From Eucommia ulmoides (taxonomy: Eukaryota; Streptophyta; Magnoliopsida; Garryales; Eucommiaceae), in NCBI GenBank assembly GCA_016647705.1, contig CM028329.1, forward strand, positions 12,549,910-12,613,909: a DNA stretch of 64,000 nucleotides, read 5' to 3'. Positions 11,583 to 23,328 of this stretch are shown piece after piece. The notes under the pieces are model-generated. The model saw nothing but the letters and a program-made list of their open reading frames with translations, searched no databases and was not told the DNA's origin. Every line of letters begins with the position of its first letter. Position 1 is the first letter of the stretch. The position numbers and the translations under genes are program-made.

Positions 11583-11743
11583 GGTCGCACGTGCGACCAA
11601 AAACTGGTCGCACCAGCGACCAGAACTGGTCGCTGGTGCGACCAGTGCACTGGCCGCATATGCGGCCAACTAGGCAGAGCTTTTGCTCTGCCCAGTGCAC
11701 CCAAAAGGGGGTGGGTGCACCGAATGTTGGTGCACCCACCCCC
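11583..11743. repeat. Cluster of five palindromes/hairpins in the LTR U3 region
   Basis: In order: a perfect 16-bp palindrome GGTCGCACGTGCGACC (11583-11598); a pair of perfect 20-bp inverted arms (11604-11623 and 11626-11645) separated by AA; the perfect palindrome TGGCCGCATATGCGGCCA (11651-11668); an 8-bp stem GGCAGAGC with loop TTTT (11673-11692); and a 15-bp stem with a 7-nt loop (11707-11721 and 11729-11743). The cluster ends about 55 bp upstream of the TATA-like box. The 3' LTR copy (about 23638-23780) keeps the first four, with a 5-nt spacer in the second, but lacks the right arm of the fifth. Confidence 0.9.
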
Positions 11744-12114
11744 ATTTTTCCTACTTTTCCAGTTGATTTTGTCGGACGATTTCGCATCGAAAATTTCCTA
11801 TAATAGAAGAAGGCTCAGACAACACAGGGGAGGAATTTTTTCGCTAGGGGAAGAAATTTTTTTGGGAAAAGGGAGGAGGTTAAATTTTAAGAGAAATTTT
11901 GAAGAAAATAATATTATTTTCATTTTATTGTAATTTTGAAGAAGAAAAAAATTTCCAAGAAGGTTGTAAATTTTCATCTGTTGTAAATCTTACTCTTATT
12001 TTTAAATAAGTTGTTATTATACTAATTTCTTTTTTTTGTAAATTAGATTTTTTTTTCTCTTTTTATTATTCATTTATTTATTTTATTTTTTATATTTTAT
12101 ATATATATATATAT

Positions 12115-13135
12115 TTTGAGTAAATAAAACGAGGTGGAAAATTCTCAACCTTCCATTTGAACGGTTTAAATTTAGAAGGGAATTACTCCCCTCGATGCGT
12201 GTGTGCGTGTGTTTTATTTAATTTGTATTAAATATAATGTGCTAACAATACGAGGTGGAAAATTCTCAACCTTCCATTTGAACGGTTTAAATTTAGAAGG
12301 AAATTATTCCCCTCAATGTGTGTGTGTATGTGTGGGTGCGTGTTTTATTTAATTTTTATTAAATATAATGCGCTAACAATACGAGGTGAAAAATTTCCAA
12401 CCTTCCATTTGAACGGTTTAAATTTAGAAGGGAATTATTCCCCTCAATGTGTGCGTGCGTGTGGGTGCGTGTGTTTTCTTTAACTCGTATTAAATATAAT
12501 GTGCTAACAGGATAAGGTGAAAAATTCACAACCTTCCATTTGAACGGTTTAAATTTAGAAGGGAATTACTCCCCTCGATGTGTGCGTGCGTGTGTGGGCG
12601 TGTGTTTTCTTTAACTCGTATTAAATATAATGTGCTAACAGGATAAGGTGGAAAATTCCCAACCTTCTATTTGAACGGTTTAAATTTAGAAGGGAATTAC
12701 TCCCCTCGATGTGTGCGTGCGTGTGTGGGCGTGTGTTTTCTTTAACTCGTATTAAATATAATGTGCTGACAAGATAAAGTGAAAAATTCCCAACCTTCAA
12801 TTTGGTTTAAATTTAGAAGGGAATTACTCCCCTCGATGTGTGCGTGCATGTGTAAGCGTGTGTTTCTTTAACTCGTATTAAATATAATGTGCTGACAAGA
12901 TAAGATGGAAAATTTCCAACCTTCCATTGGAATGGTTTAGGTTTAGAAGGGAATTACTCCCCTCGGTGCGTGTGAGTGTGTGCGTGCGTGTGTTTCTTTA
13001 ACTTGTGTTAAATATAATGTGCTAACAAGATGAGGTGGAAAATTCCCAACCTTCCATCAGAACGGTCTAGGTTTAGAAGGGAGATCACTTCCCTAAATGT
13101 GTATGTATGTGTATGTATGTATATGAGGAGGATTT
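12115..13135. repeat. Tandem array of eight units of about 122-133 bp in the 5' LTR
   Basis: Each unit contains AACCTTCCATTTGAACGG, then TTTAGAAGGGAATTACTCCCC, a GTGTGCGTGCGTG microsatellite and TTAAATATAATGTGCTAACA. Unit landmarks fall near 12128, 12250, 12380, 12510, 12643, 12775, 12901 and 13028. Later units are shorter in the GT tract and diverge most. Confidence 0.9.
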
Positions 13136-13529
13136 CAAAATAAAATAAAAACATTCGGATTTAAATTTTAATTGGACTTAATCGGATAAGGTACCGTCTT
13201 TGGACGGGCGTCTTGGGGTGCTTGACACCTTCCCCGAGCGTAACTGACCCCCGAAATCTTTAAACGAATCTCTGGTCAGACCATGTTATTTTAGGAGTCA
13301 AATTTTTACTTAAGCCATTTTTTTTTTTAAATTATTTTTAAAAAAGAAAAATATGGTGACCTAGCACATCATTTAAACCCAATGCTAGGTGTCGACTCTT
13401 TTTTCTAAAACAGGTTTAAGTATATTTTAATGAGAAAATCGACGTTTTTAAAAACCCTTCTCATTTTACCAGCGCCAAGCTTATATTTTATTTTTTTTAT
13501 TTTCTCTGGAAAATCGGGGCGCGTTCAGC

Positions 13530-13548
13530 TGGCGACTCCACTGGGGAC
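13530..13548 (+). other. Primer-binding site of the Ogre-like element
   Basis: TGGCGACTCCACTGGGGAC starts two bases after the 5' LTR. It resembles the tRNA-Arg-type primer-binding site described for Ogre elements, which fits the family assignment. The tRNA identity is from memory. Confidence 0.75.
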
Positions 13549-14189
13549 AACTTTAGAAGGTCGAGCCCAATATGTCTGAATAAATCCAACTAATCTTAAG
13601 TCCGAATGTTAAATTTTATTTTATTTTATTTTCCCTCAATTCAGTAAATAAGTTGTGATTTTTTATTTTTTTATTTTTTTATTTTTTTTTATCATTTATT
13701 TTTTATTTTTTATATATTTTTTTTTTCTTCTTTTTCTTATTTCCTCTCAGGCTCTTATATCGTTGTAAATCCTCTGACAAAAGCAAAGTTATCTTGTATC
13801 CATATTATCCCCTCAAGATTCTATGATACAAGACGAGAAAGGGAATTTTTGTACTTGATGGATTTATGACGTCTTGGGAAGTCCTAAAAAAAAAAAAAAA
13901 CCAAACAAGTTCAAAATTTTCAATAAAGGTATCAGAACGACAAAAAAAAAAAAAAAAAGGATTTTTCATGTACTATCATTTGTTTTAATTGGTCGTTATC
14001 GAAATTGAAATCTTCGAACTAGAATGGGCTTTAAGACCACCTAAAACCCACGTGAACTAAAAAAAGAATTTTTTTGTAGGTGAAGAAGAAAAGGACAAGA
14101 CAAAGAAAATTGGTCCCAGAAAAGCAAATCCAGTTCCCCCCTTTCGAAGTCCGATCTTTACACGTAGTCGAGCACAGACTCATTCCAGG
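13549..14189 (+). other. Untranslated leader between primer-binding site and gag
   Basis: T-rich and A-rich low-complexity leader (long T runs at about 13660-13740, A runs at 13886-13905 and 13940-13960) with no coding signal. The first convincing ATG of gag is at 14190. Confidence 0.6.
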
Positions 14190-16666
14190 ATGACATCAGA
14201 AAGCAATCCCGAATTTCCCCGAACGACCCAGATGGCTCAGATGCAGGAAACTATTGACAGGTTGATGGAAAGGATCAACGAACTTAGCCGACCTCTGGAG
14301 GTGCCTATTCCTCCGTCTAACGGGACTCCTGTGACTGAATCCCCAAATGGAAACCCTACAAGTATTGGGATGGAGAACTCAGGGTCGAATCCGAACCACG
14401 TCGGCCCGAACTTTGCAGTACCGGTCTACTATGGACCTCAGATGGGCCCTCATCCTTTCGCCTATGGAGCTCCGACATTTCCCATCCAGGGGCATGTCTA
14501 TCAGGCCTCTCCAGAGGGCTCGGCCCCCGCCGCCCCGCAGATCCTCATTCACCCGGAGAGGGTCGTTGCTCCACCAAACAATTCAAATGATAGCCAACCG
14601 GCCCCGGCCATTGAAACTGAAAACAAATAAGAGAATGGCCCTCCACCGGCTTGGCTTCTGAAAATGGAAAAATTGGAGAAAACTATGGAAGAATGGCAAA
14701 AGGAGAAGCCGTCCAGGAAAGCGACGTACAAGGAGTTGTCAGCACCACCTGGGATTGTGTACCTGGAAAATTTTGTAGTTCCGAAGTTCACAAAATATGA
14801 TGGCACTGGCCCTCCAGAATGGTATGTCAGCGTTTACAAAGAGAAGTTAGGAATTCATGCTCGGAACGAAGACCTTTGCCTAAAGATGTTTCGGAGATCG
14901 TTGAAAGGACCGGCTCTCAACTGGTACATGACCCTGGAGCTATCACAGATTAAAACATTTGAAGATCTGGTAGAGGCCTTCTGTGAGCAATATGTGTACA
15001 ATAGGGATGCCGCGCCAGACTACAATACCCTCTACTAGATACTGAAAAATAAAGATGAAAGTTTCCGGAGGTATACTGCCCGTTGGAGAGAAGAGGCTGC
15101 CAAAGTTGTCCCTAAGCTGAGCGAGGAGGCTCAGTTAGAGATATTCAAGTCAATTCAGTCACCGCCGTTCTATCGAGATCTCTCGAGCATAGCAGTGGTT
15201 TCTCTCGGCGATCCGATCAAACAGGCCGAGGTGACAGAAGAAGGGGTAAGGAGCGGAAAAATTGAAGGGGCCCAATCCAATCTGACGAAAAGGTCAGCCC
15301 TGCCAAAGATGAAAGAAAATGAAGTAGCTGTTGTCGTTTCCCCTCGGCAAACCCATTACCAGAACTACCCCCAAGCTTCCTGTCCCCAAAACTACCCGAA
15401 CCAGAACAACCAATATCACAACTACCCTCCTCAAAATCGCCAAAACCAAAATTATCCTCAAAACCAACCCTATTCCCAAAGCCGCCCCCGCTATTACCAA
15501 AATATACCTCCCCCTTATCAAAACCATATTCCTCAATATTATCCTCAAGCCTACCCAACACCCCCTTACCATACCTATCAACCACACCCGAACACCCCAC
15601 CTCAAATTCCTAACCGCACTCCAAGGTCAGGAACCCAATACCACCGAGGCCTTCTACCTCATGCTACTGGGGAAATTTCCAGAACGACAACAGAGAGCTA
15701 CAAGACCTTCCGATCTCGATCACCGAGTTGTACCGAAATTGTTTGAAGCAGGGGATGCTGACACCCCTTCCATTCTACGAAGTTAAACTTGGGAGTAAAG
15801 CAGCTTCTTCAAATACTTTCTGTGAATACCACTTGGGAACCAGAGGACATGCGACTGAGCAATGCTTTCAGCTGAAAGACAAAATCCGGGAGTTTATACG
15901 GACCAGAGCCATCACGTTTCCTAAAAAACCTGAGGCCGGTACGCCTAATTGTCAGCAAAATCCGTTGCTTGAACACGTTTCCTCAGGAAGTGGCGTCAAT
16001 CTACTTTTCACAGAGGAGGTCGAGGAAGAAGTTGATGTGATCGATATCGGTGGTGTTTGTTTACACCCGGAGGTTCTCTACGGAGGGTTCGAATTACATC
16101 TAGAAAGGGTAGCCCAAAAACTGGAGAAATCTCTAGTTTTGTCTTTCCCAATCCAAAAGATGGTGGAAAATCTCAATAAGGTTCCATGGAATTATGAGAT
16201 CGTCGCTAAAACAGGAGAAGGAGAAGAAATGACAATCTCAGTAGGAGAAACCAGTGGAATCACTCGGTCTGGAAGGGTGTATACGCCACAGGATTTGATC
16301 AGGATTCCTGTGAAGGAACCAAGAGGGGCTCTGAAAAATCCGGTGTCAGAACCGGAGGCTCACGACTTCCTAAAGACAATGAAGAATTCAGAATACAAGA
16401 TAGTGGAGCAACTCAGCAAAGCACCGGCGCAAATCTCGATACTTTCACTACTCCTATCCTCAGAAGTACACAGACAGGCACTGCTGAAAGTCCTAAATGA
16501 AGCCCACTTGCCTAGCACGGTCTCTCCGGAGAAGTTTGTCACTCTGGTCGAGCAGGTCTTAGGATCTAACACCATCACTTTCACAGATGACGAGATGGAC
16601 GATGATGGAACAGGTCACAACAAGCCTTTGAATTTCACGGTCGAAAGCCATGGAATGTTCATAGCT
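14190..16666 (+). pseudogene. gag of the Ogre-like element (interrupted)
   Basis: Capsid-type protein that would package element RNA. The N-terminal part holds a short coiled coil (MQETIDRLMERINEL). The gag core at 14750-15190 contains KFTKYDGTGPPEWYV, LKMFRRSLKGPALNWY and the FCEQYVYN segment typical of plant gypsy gag. A Gln/Asn/Pro/Tyr-rich tract follows at 15350-15640, then a region with FCEYHLGTRGHATEQCFQLK (about 15830), a zinc-knuckle-like CX2-H-X4-H-X4-C arrangement. Stops at 14628-14630 and 15036-15038, and a frameshift near 15600-15660, break it. The frame then runs on to the stop at 16667, where protease begins. Confidence 0.85.
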
Positions 16667-17592
16667 TAGGTGCTGATTGATAATAGATCGGCACTAAATA
16701 TCTGTCCTTTGTCGACCCTGGAAGAAATGGGGATAGATCTATCACAGGTTCGATCGTCTAAGACGGTTATCCGAGCATTCGATGGGGCTAGAAGAGATAG
16801 CGTTGGAGAGATTGACCTGCCAATTGAAATTGGTCCAATACAGTTCAATGCGAAGTTCCAAGTGCTCGACATACCTGCTTCATACAACCTGTTGTTGGGG
16901 AGGCCGTGGATCCATAACGTTGGGGCAGTGCCTTCGTCTCTACATCAGAAGATCAAGTTTATCATTGATGACACACTGTACGTGATCAGGGCTGATTCAG
17001 ATATCATACATTTCCATCAAGCGATAAGTTGGCATGTCCCGTTAATAGACGACGGAAAAGAGAATGAGAAGATTGAAGCCTCCTATCACGTGTTCGACAT
17101 CGCGAACGCTACCTTTGTGAAGGAAGGAGGACACGAGATGACACCATCACTGTCTAATACTGTGGCCTTCGTTGCTAAAGAAATGAAGTCTCGGGGTTGC
17201 ATTCCCAGGAAAGGTTTGGGCAAGAATCTAGACGGAATTACAGAACCGATAGAAGTCAAGGAGAAGAGGGGGAGATTCGGATTGGGATACGAGCCGACAA
17301 AAGCAGACAGGGCGAAGTTCTTCCGGAAGAAGAGGGATGGATCCCCAGACAACCAGCCAATGAAAATTCCGCATATCCAGGTCACTTTCCCCTATCCAGC
17401 AGAAACCATCAACAAAGGGAATGAGACCGCAGGATTAGAGTTGCACCCTGAGAGAGTAATGATCAAGGAAGCTGTGCATGTAATCATGAGAGATGAGGCA
17501 GGGCCAAGTCATGGGTCTGGTATTCGAACCAAGGGAAAAGAAAAGCTGCAGAATTGGGATTCTTGTTCTCTCCCAATTCTCCAGGCGTTTCG
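16667..17592 (+). pseudogene. Protease and G-patch-like segment of the Ogre-like element
   Basis: A nonsense codon at 16667-16669 separates this from gag in the same frame. The retropepsin active site reads VLIDNRSALN, where the family has Asp-Asn-Gly/Thr-Gly-like residues, so the catalytic loop carries a substitution. The flap and C-terminal part (NLLLGRPWIH) are present at about 16880. At 17170-17290 is a G-patch-like stretch (RGCIPRKGLGKNLDG, then RFGLGYEPT), seen in Ogre/Tat elements between protease and reverse transcriptase. The frame runs directly into the donor of the intron candidate at 17593. Confidence 0.8.
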
Positions 17593-17746
17593 GTAAACTT
17601 AGGGAGATTTTCTGCTGGTCATCCCTCCATCCACCTTGCCTTCTAGATGGAAAGGGATTTTGCTTTGTAATGGTTTTTTATATTTAATGAATGCAATTCT
17701 GTTTTATCCGATATATGGTTTAAATGTTTAAATTTTATGCTTTCAG
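17593..17746 (+). other. Candidate 154-bp intron between protease and reverse transcriptase
   Basis: Donor TTTCG|GTAAAC at 17593 and acceptor GCTTTCAG ending at 17746. The interval is T-rich with in-frame stops, and its removal joins the upstream and downstream frames without a shift (CG|G ATG CCT). Ogre elements are known to carry a spliced intron at exactly this place. Whether it is spliced here needs RNA evidence. Confidence 0.75.
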
Positions 17747-19640
17747 GATGCCTAAATTACCAGTGTATGATGCATGCGATATAACTGAGCTAGAGTGCGA
17801 TAAGTATGATTTCAATGCAGAACCAGACCATAACCCGATGGGAGTGGAAACAGAAGATAACTCTTCCCAGCCAGACGATGGTGAGATCCGAAAAGCTTTC
17901 ACGGAGTTTGAGAACAAGCTGATTCCCAGTAACGATGAGACCGAGTTGATAAACTTGGGGACCTCGGAAGAGTTGAAGGAAGTAAAGATTGGATCAGCCC
18001 TCATGACTCTGGAAAAGAAAGAGTTGACAACGCTCTTAATTTCCTACCAAGATATCTTTGCCTGGTCCTACGATGACATGGTAGGACTGGACAAGAGTAT
18101 CGTGGCCCATAAGCTGCCGCTAAAGCCGAGGAGTGTACCAGTCAAACAAAAGTTGAGGAAGGTGAGGCCCGCTGTCAGCCTCGAGGTCAAGGAGGAGATC
18201 GTGAAGCAATTCAATGCCCGAATTATTGAAGTCTGTAACTACAGTGAATGGCTCTCAAATGTCGTTCCCGTGCCAAAGTCCTCGGGAAAAATCAGAGTCT
18301 GCGTGGATTATCGTGATCTCAACCGGGCAAGTTCAAAAGATGATTTTCCACTGCCAAACATTCACATCATCATCGACAATACTGCGGGGCGAAAGCTCTA
18401 TTCTTTCGCCGATGGATTCTCTAACTATAATCAGATTCTGATGGATGAGAAAGATCGAGAAAAGACAACCTTCACTACACCATGGGGAGTCTTCTGCTAT
18501 AGGGCGATGCTTTTCGGTCTCAAAAACACCGGGGCAACATACCAAAGAGCAATGACGACCCTCTTTCATGATATGATGCACAAGGAGATGGAGGTATATG
18601 TAGATGACATGATCGTTAAATCACAGGAGAACGAGGATCATCTCTGCCATTTGAAAAAGATGTTCGACAGACTTCGAAAGTACCAGCTCAAGCTCAATCC
18701 AGCAAAATGCGCGTTTGGGGTGGTTTCTGGAAAACTTCTTGGTTTCATGGTAAATCGCCATGGAATCGAGATTGATTCTGCAAAGACGAAGGCCATTCGT
18801 GAGATGCCACCACCGAGAAATGAGAAAGAGATCCGAGGTTTTCTGGGGCGATTAAATTTCATAGCCCGATTTATCTTCCAACTCACTGCCACTTGTGAGC
18901 CAATCTTCAAGCTACTTCGAAAAGAAAGTGACGGGCGATGGAATGCAGATTGCTAGAATGCCTTGGAGAAAATTAAAGTCTATCTAACGAACCCTCCCGT
19001 TCTAGTGCCGCCTCGTTATTACTATATTTGTCAGTTCTCGACTCCTCCGTGGGAGCTATTCTTGGGCAACTCGATAAATCTAGAAAGAAGAAGCAAGCCA
19101 TCTACTACCTCAGCAAGCGCTTCACGAAGTATGAGGAAAATTATACCTTGCTGGAGAGGACCTGTTGTGCATTAGCTTAGTCTGCTCAAAGACTGCGCCA
19201 TTATATGCTCCCACTGACTACCTACTTGATAGCCAGGATGGATCCCTTAAAGTACATCTTCGAGAAGCCGATTCTGTCAGGAAAAGTTGCAAAATGGCAG
19301 ATGCTGCTGACGGAGTTCGATATCATCTACAAGACCCAAAAGTCAGTGAAGGGTCAAGCGATAGCAGATCAGTTGGCTAGTTGTCCAGCTCAAACGGATA
19401 ACCAGCCTCTTGAGATGCTATTCCCTGACGAGTCGATTCATGCGGTAGATGAAGAAAATGAGAAAACAGTTTGGAAAATGTATTTTGATGGAGCAGTGAA
19501 CTCTCGAGGGGCTGGAATCGGAGCCGTTCTGGTTTCTCCAGGCAAACAGCATTATCCAGTAGCTTCCAAGTTGAAGTTCCAGAGCACAAATAATTGAGCT
19601 GAGTACGAAGCCTGTATTCTGGGACTCCAGCTAGCAGTCG
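17747..19640 (+). pseudogene. Reverse transcriptase and first RNase H of the Ogre-like element
   Basis: The polymerase would copy element RNA to DNA. The Ty3/gypsy RT core is well preserved: VPVPKSSGKIRVCVDYRDLN (about 18268), FTTPWGVFCYRAMLFGLKN (about 18470) and the catalytic YVDD at 18597-18608, then LGFMVNRHGIE. A TAG at 18954-18956 and frameshifts between 19020 and 19200 break the connection and first RNase H, which is badly eroded (its end is recognisable as SGKVAKWQMLLTEFDIIYK, about 19277). The second RNase H begins near 19470 (KMYFDGAVNSRGAGIGAVLV). Confidence 0.88.
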
Positions 19641-21202
19641 ATATGAAAATCAAAGAATTGCTAGTGTTCGGAGATTCTGAGCTGATAATCAATCAGGTGA
19701 CGGATAAGTATGCCACGAGAGATCCGACCTTGATAGCCTATAACAATCACCTCCTGGAGTTGTGCGAGCAATTTACGATGATAGAATTTGAAAGCATACC
19801 GAGGCTCAAAAATGACTTCGTCGATGCCTTAGCTACCTTGGCATCTATGATCTCTATCACTCGAGAGGATGATGATATCATTCCGGTGGTAATCCGAGTT
19901 CAACGCCGACCGGCCCACTGCTACCAGCTTGAATCTGAGCCAGCCAAAGACCCGTGGTACCATGACATAAAGAACTTTCTGAAAAATCAGGAGTATCCGG
20001 AAAGGGCATCAAGTGTTGATCGGAAAACTCTCCGGAGGTTAGCAGGCCAATTCTTCCTAAGCGGGGAGACACTGTACAAACGCTCCCCTGACATGGACCT
20101 GTTGAGATGTGTTGGAGTCGAAGAGGCCATCCAGTTGATGAAAGAGGTCCATGGTGGCATATGTGGACCTCACATGAGCGGCTTCATGCTTGCCAAGAAG
20201 ATCCTGAGGACCGGTTATTTTTGGCTAACGATGGAAAGCGACTGCGTGCAGTTTGTTCGAAGATGCCATAAGTGTCAGATTCATGGTGATCAAATTCATG
20301 TCCTACCTTCGCACCTTCATTGCTTGGCGGCCCCATGGCCCTTCTCAATGTGGGGTATGGACGTTATTGGGGAAGTTACCCCTAAGGCGCCGAGTGGTCA
20401 TCGCTTTATCCTGGTGGTAATTGATTATTTTTCCAAGTGGGTAGAAGTTGTTTCCTTAACCCGAGTGACTCAAAAGATAGTAGCTCGATTCATCAAAGAA
20501 AATATTGTGTCAAGATACGGTTTGCCGCAAACATTGATAACCGACAATGCTAAAAACCTGAAGGGTTCAGAAATACAGAAAATATGTCAGCAGTTCAAGA
20601 TCGAGTACAAAAACTCAGCGCCTTACCGTCCAAAACTGAATGGAGCAGTGGAAGCCGCCAACAAAAATATAAAGAAGATTCTCCGAAAGATGATTGACAA
20701 TTATAAAGAGTGGGATGATATGCTGCCATATGCTTTGATGGCTTACCGGACCTCGGTTCGGACCTCGACAGGGGCAACCCCCTATTCTTTGGTCTATGGC
20801 ACAGAAGCGGTGATACCGGCCGAGGTGGAAATTCCATCTTTACGAGTGCCCATAGAGGCCGAGCTTGATGAAACTGAATGGGTACAACAACAGTTGGACC
20901 AACTTTGTTTAATCGATGAAAAGCAGCTAACAGCGATATGCCATGGACAGTGTTACAGACAGAGGATTACCAGGGCTCATGATAAACGGGTATACCCTAG
21001 AGTCTTCAAGGTCGGTGAGTTAGTATTGAAGAAAATCTTCCCTTTCCAAGATGAAGCTAAGGGTAAGTTCGCGCTAAATTGGGAAGGTCCTTTTGTTTTT
21101 CATAAGGCTTTGAGCGGTGGAGTGTTAATTCTCCAGGAAATGGATGGTGATGTATTTCCCGAGCCCCTAAACTCGGATTCTGTAAATAAATATTTTGCCT
21201 AA
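19470..21202 (+). pseudogene. Archaeal-type second RNase H and integrase of the Ogre-like element
   Basis: The second RNase H (FDGAVNSRGAGIG, AEYEACILGLQLA, FGDSELI) is the extra domain of the Tat clade; a TGA at 19595-19597 interrupts it. From 19643 a 519-codon open frame holds the integrase: HHCC-type finger (about 20140-20280, ending CHKCQ), and the catalytic DDE triad visible as GMDVIG (Asp 20360-20362), ITDNAKN (Asp 20543-20545) and GAVEAANKN (Glu 20651-20653), then a C-terminal chromatin-side segment (VGELVLKK, NWEGPFV). The integrase by itself is uninterrupted, but no intact polyprotein could be made. Confidence 0.88.
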
Positions 21203-22329
21203 TAAATGTCCTTCTTTTCTAAGTAAGTTTATTTCAATTTGTGATTATCTGTTGCTTAAAAAAAAAAAAAAAAAAAAAAAGGGTACGGCTCGAACATGGT
21301 GAAAACTCAAAAGAGCGCTATGAGAAAAATGTAGAGACCGTGTTGCCAAAAAAAAAAAGGGAACAGTTAGATCACTCCTAGGGACATTTTGGAATTTCCA
21401 CTAAGGCTGACTTCCATTGACCGTAAGACTTTTCCGTGTTCGGAACTTGATGGATTTGAGCAAGAGTTGGAATCTGTGAAAAGGAACATCAAATATGGCT
21501 CAAATTTGCATTGAAATCATACTTGTCAGACAATCCGGCTTGAAATCTCGCAATCAACATATTTGGTGATAAAGATACCTATTTGGGGTAAGGTTTTACA
21601 CGTTTTTCCCATATTTGGTTAAAATCAGTTTTGCATGATTTGAAAAATACAAAGCAAGCAGGAGTATGTGATTCTCCTAAGCACTGAGGATGCCTAGTAG
21701 AAAAGAAAAAGTGAGAATCGGCGGGTGCAGAGAAATAAAGGCTGATAGGGATGCTGTCCAAAATTCAGACCCCGCCAACAACCCGGAGAAAACCTCCAGA
21801 AAATACATCTCTAAGATTGACAGAAGGACGAGACAGAAAATCTCCCGATACTATCCCGAGAAAGTCAAGCGCCATCAAACGAGGGATTGCGACGGAAAAG
21901 GGGGGGACGGAATTGCGAGTCGTCAAGGGTGACAAGTTTTTCAAACTAAATTTTCGTGCTGCATGTTTTTTTTTTTTGTCCAATTACAGGGATTTCAAAG
22001 GGCATAGAAGCATGGATTTCTCTATCACAAAGACTTCTTACCTTCCGGTTCAAATTAGGAACTTTTATTGCTGAAAGTTTTGAAAGCTCTAAATGAGCGT
22101 CCAGGTATGCGTTTTGCCCTGAAAAGGGCGAAAAGTGAACTACGCTAAACTTGATCCTCGGCATAATACTAAGGTACGCAGGCAATCTATAAATGTTCGG
22201 TCATCTGGGAGTTCGGCTGGGGCACATTTATGTCTTTGCTCTCTCATTCTGGCTCAGTCACAAGTTGGGGCATATTTTATACTCTTGAACTTTCTTTAGG
22301 CCCCTGGCCAAGAGGGCTGGGGCACGAAT
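21203..22329 (+). other. 3' non-coding region of the Ogre-like element
   Basis: A poly(A) tract at 21260-21281, then diverse sequence with scattered short frames and no recognisable domain. Ogre-like elements normally have a long non-coding stretch here. Confidence 0.6.
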
Positions 22330-23215
22330 AATTTTTATTACTCTAAACAATCCTCTAAACAGACACGTGTTCGTCATGAGTATCGTCAGGAGTCATTTTT
22401 TTATTATTCTAAATAATCCTCTAAACAGACACTTGTTCGTCATGAGTATCGTCATGAGTTATTTTTTTATTACTCTAAACAATCCTCTAAATAGACACGT
22501 GTCCGTCATGAGTATCGTTAGGAGTCATTTTTTTTATTACTCTAAACGATCCTCTAAACGGACACATGTTCGCCATAAGTACCGTCATGAATTATTTTAT
22601 TACTCTAAAAATAATCATCTTAACAGACACTTGTTCGTCATGAGTATCGTCATGAGTTAATTTTTTTTATTACTCTAAACGATCCTCTAAATAGACACGT
22701 ATCCGTCATGAGTATCGTCAGGAGTCATTTTTTTTATTACTCTAAACGATCCTCTAAACGGACACATGTTCGCCATAAGTACCGTCATGAATTATTTTAT
22801 TACTCTAAAAATAATCATCTTAACAGACACTTGTCCGTCATGAGTATCATCACGAGTTAATTTTTTTATCACTCTAAACGATCCTCTAAACAGACAGTTG
22901 TTCGTCATGAGTATCATTATGAGTCATTTTTTATTACTCTAAACGATCCTCTAAACGGACACATGTTCGCCATAAGTACCGTCATGAATTATTTTATTAC
23001 TCTAAAAATAATCATCTTAACAGACACTTGTCCGTCATGAGTATCATCACGAGTTAAAAAAATTTTTATCACTCTAAACAATCCTCTTAACGGACATTTG
23101 TTTATCATGAACATCGTCATGAGTCATTCTTTTATTTTTCTAAACGGACACTTGTTCGTCATGAGTCTTCTTTTATTACTCTAAACGTACACTTGTTCGT
23201 CATGAGTCATTTTAT
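22330..23215. repeat. Minisatellite upstream of the 3' LTR (subunits of about 65 bp)
   Basis: About thirteen subunits containing TTATTACTCTAAACRATCCTC, then AAACRGACACNTGTTCGTCATG and AGTATCGTCATGAGT. Two subunit types alternate, giving a higher-order period near 130 bp in the middle (for example, the 22540-22680 block recurs at 22740-22860 and 22945-23060). A variable tandem array at this position is typical of Ogre-type elements. Confidence 0.85.
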
Positions 23216-23328
23216 TTTATTTGTTCTATTATTGGAAAATACACTAAAATAAAAAATGGGACGATCAAAATGACGTGGTCTTTTATCTTTGTCAAGCAAG
23301 TGGGACTTACATGACAAAGAAGGGCTGT

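Larger units (their letters stand above)
11260..13527 (+). repeat. 5' LTR of the Ogre-like element (2268 bp)
   Basis: Starts TGTAGACACGG and ends just before the primer-binding site. It contains the palindrome cluster (11583-11743), a weak TATA-like TATAATAG (about 11799-11806) and eight tandem units of about 122-133 bp (12115-13135). It is longer than the 3' LTR by 134 bp, about one tandem unit, although indels such as the loss of a palindrome arm also differ. Confidence 0.92.

Noticed and set aside
15217-15600. Long antisense frames opposite gag
   Set aside because: Gly/Phe-rich mirror of the Gln/Asn/Pro/Tyr-rich gag tract; codon bias of the plus-strand gene explains the openness.
22330-23215. 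CRISPR-like spaced repeats
   Set aside because: Repeat units are contiguous 65-bp minisatellite subunits without unique spacers, in a plant retroelement.
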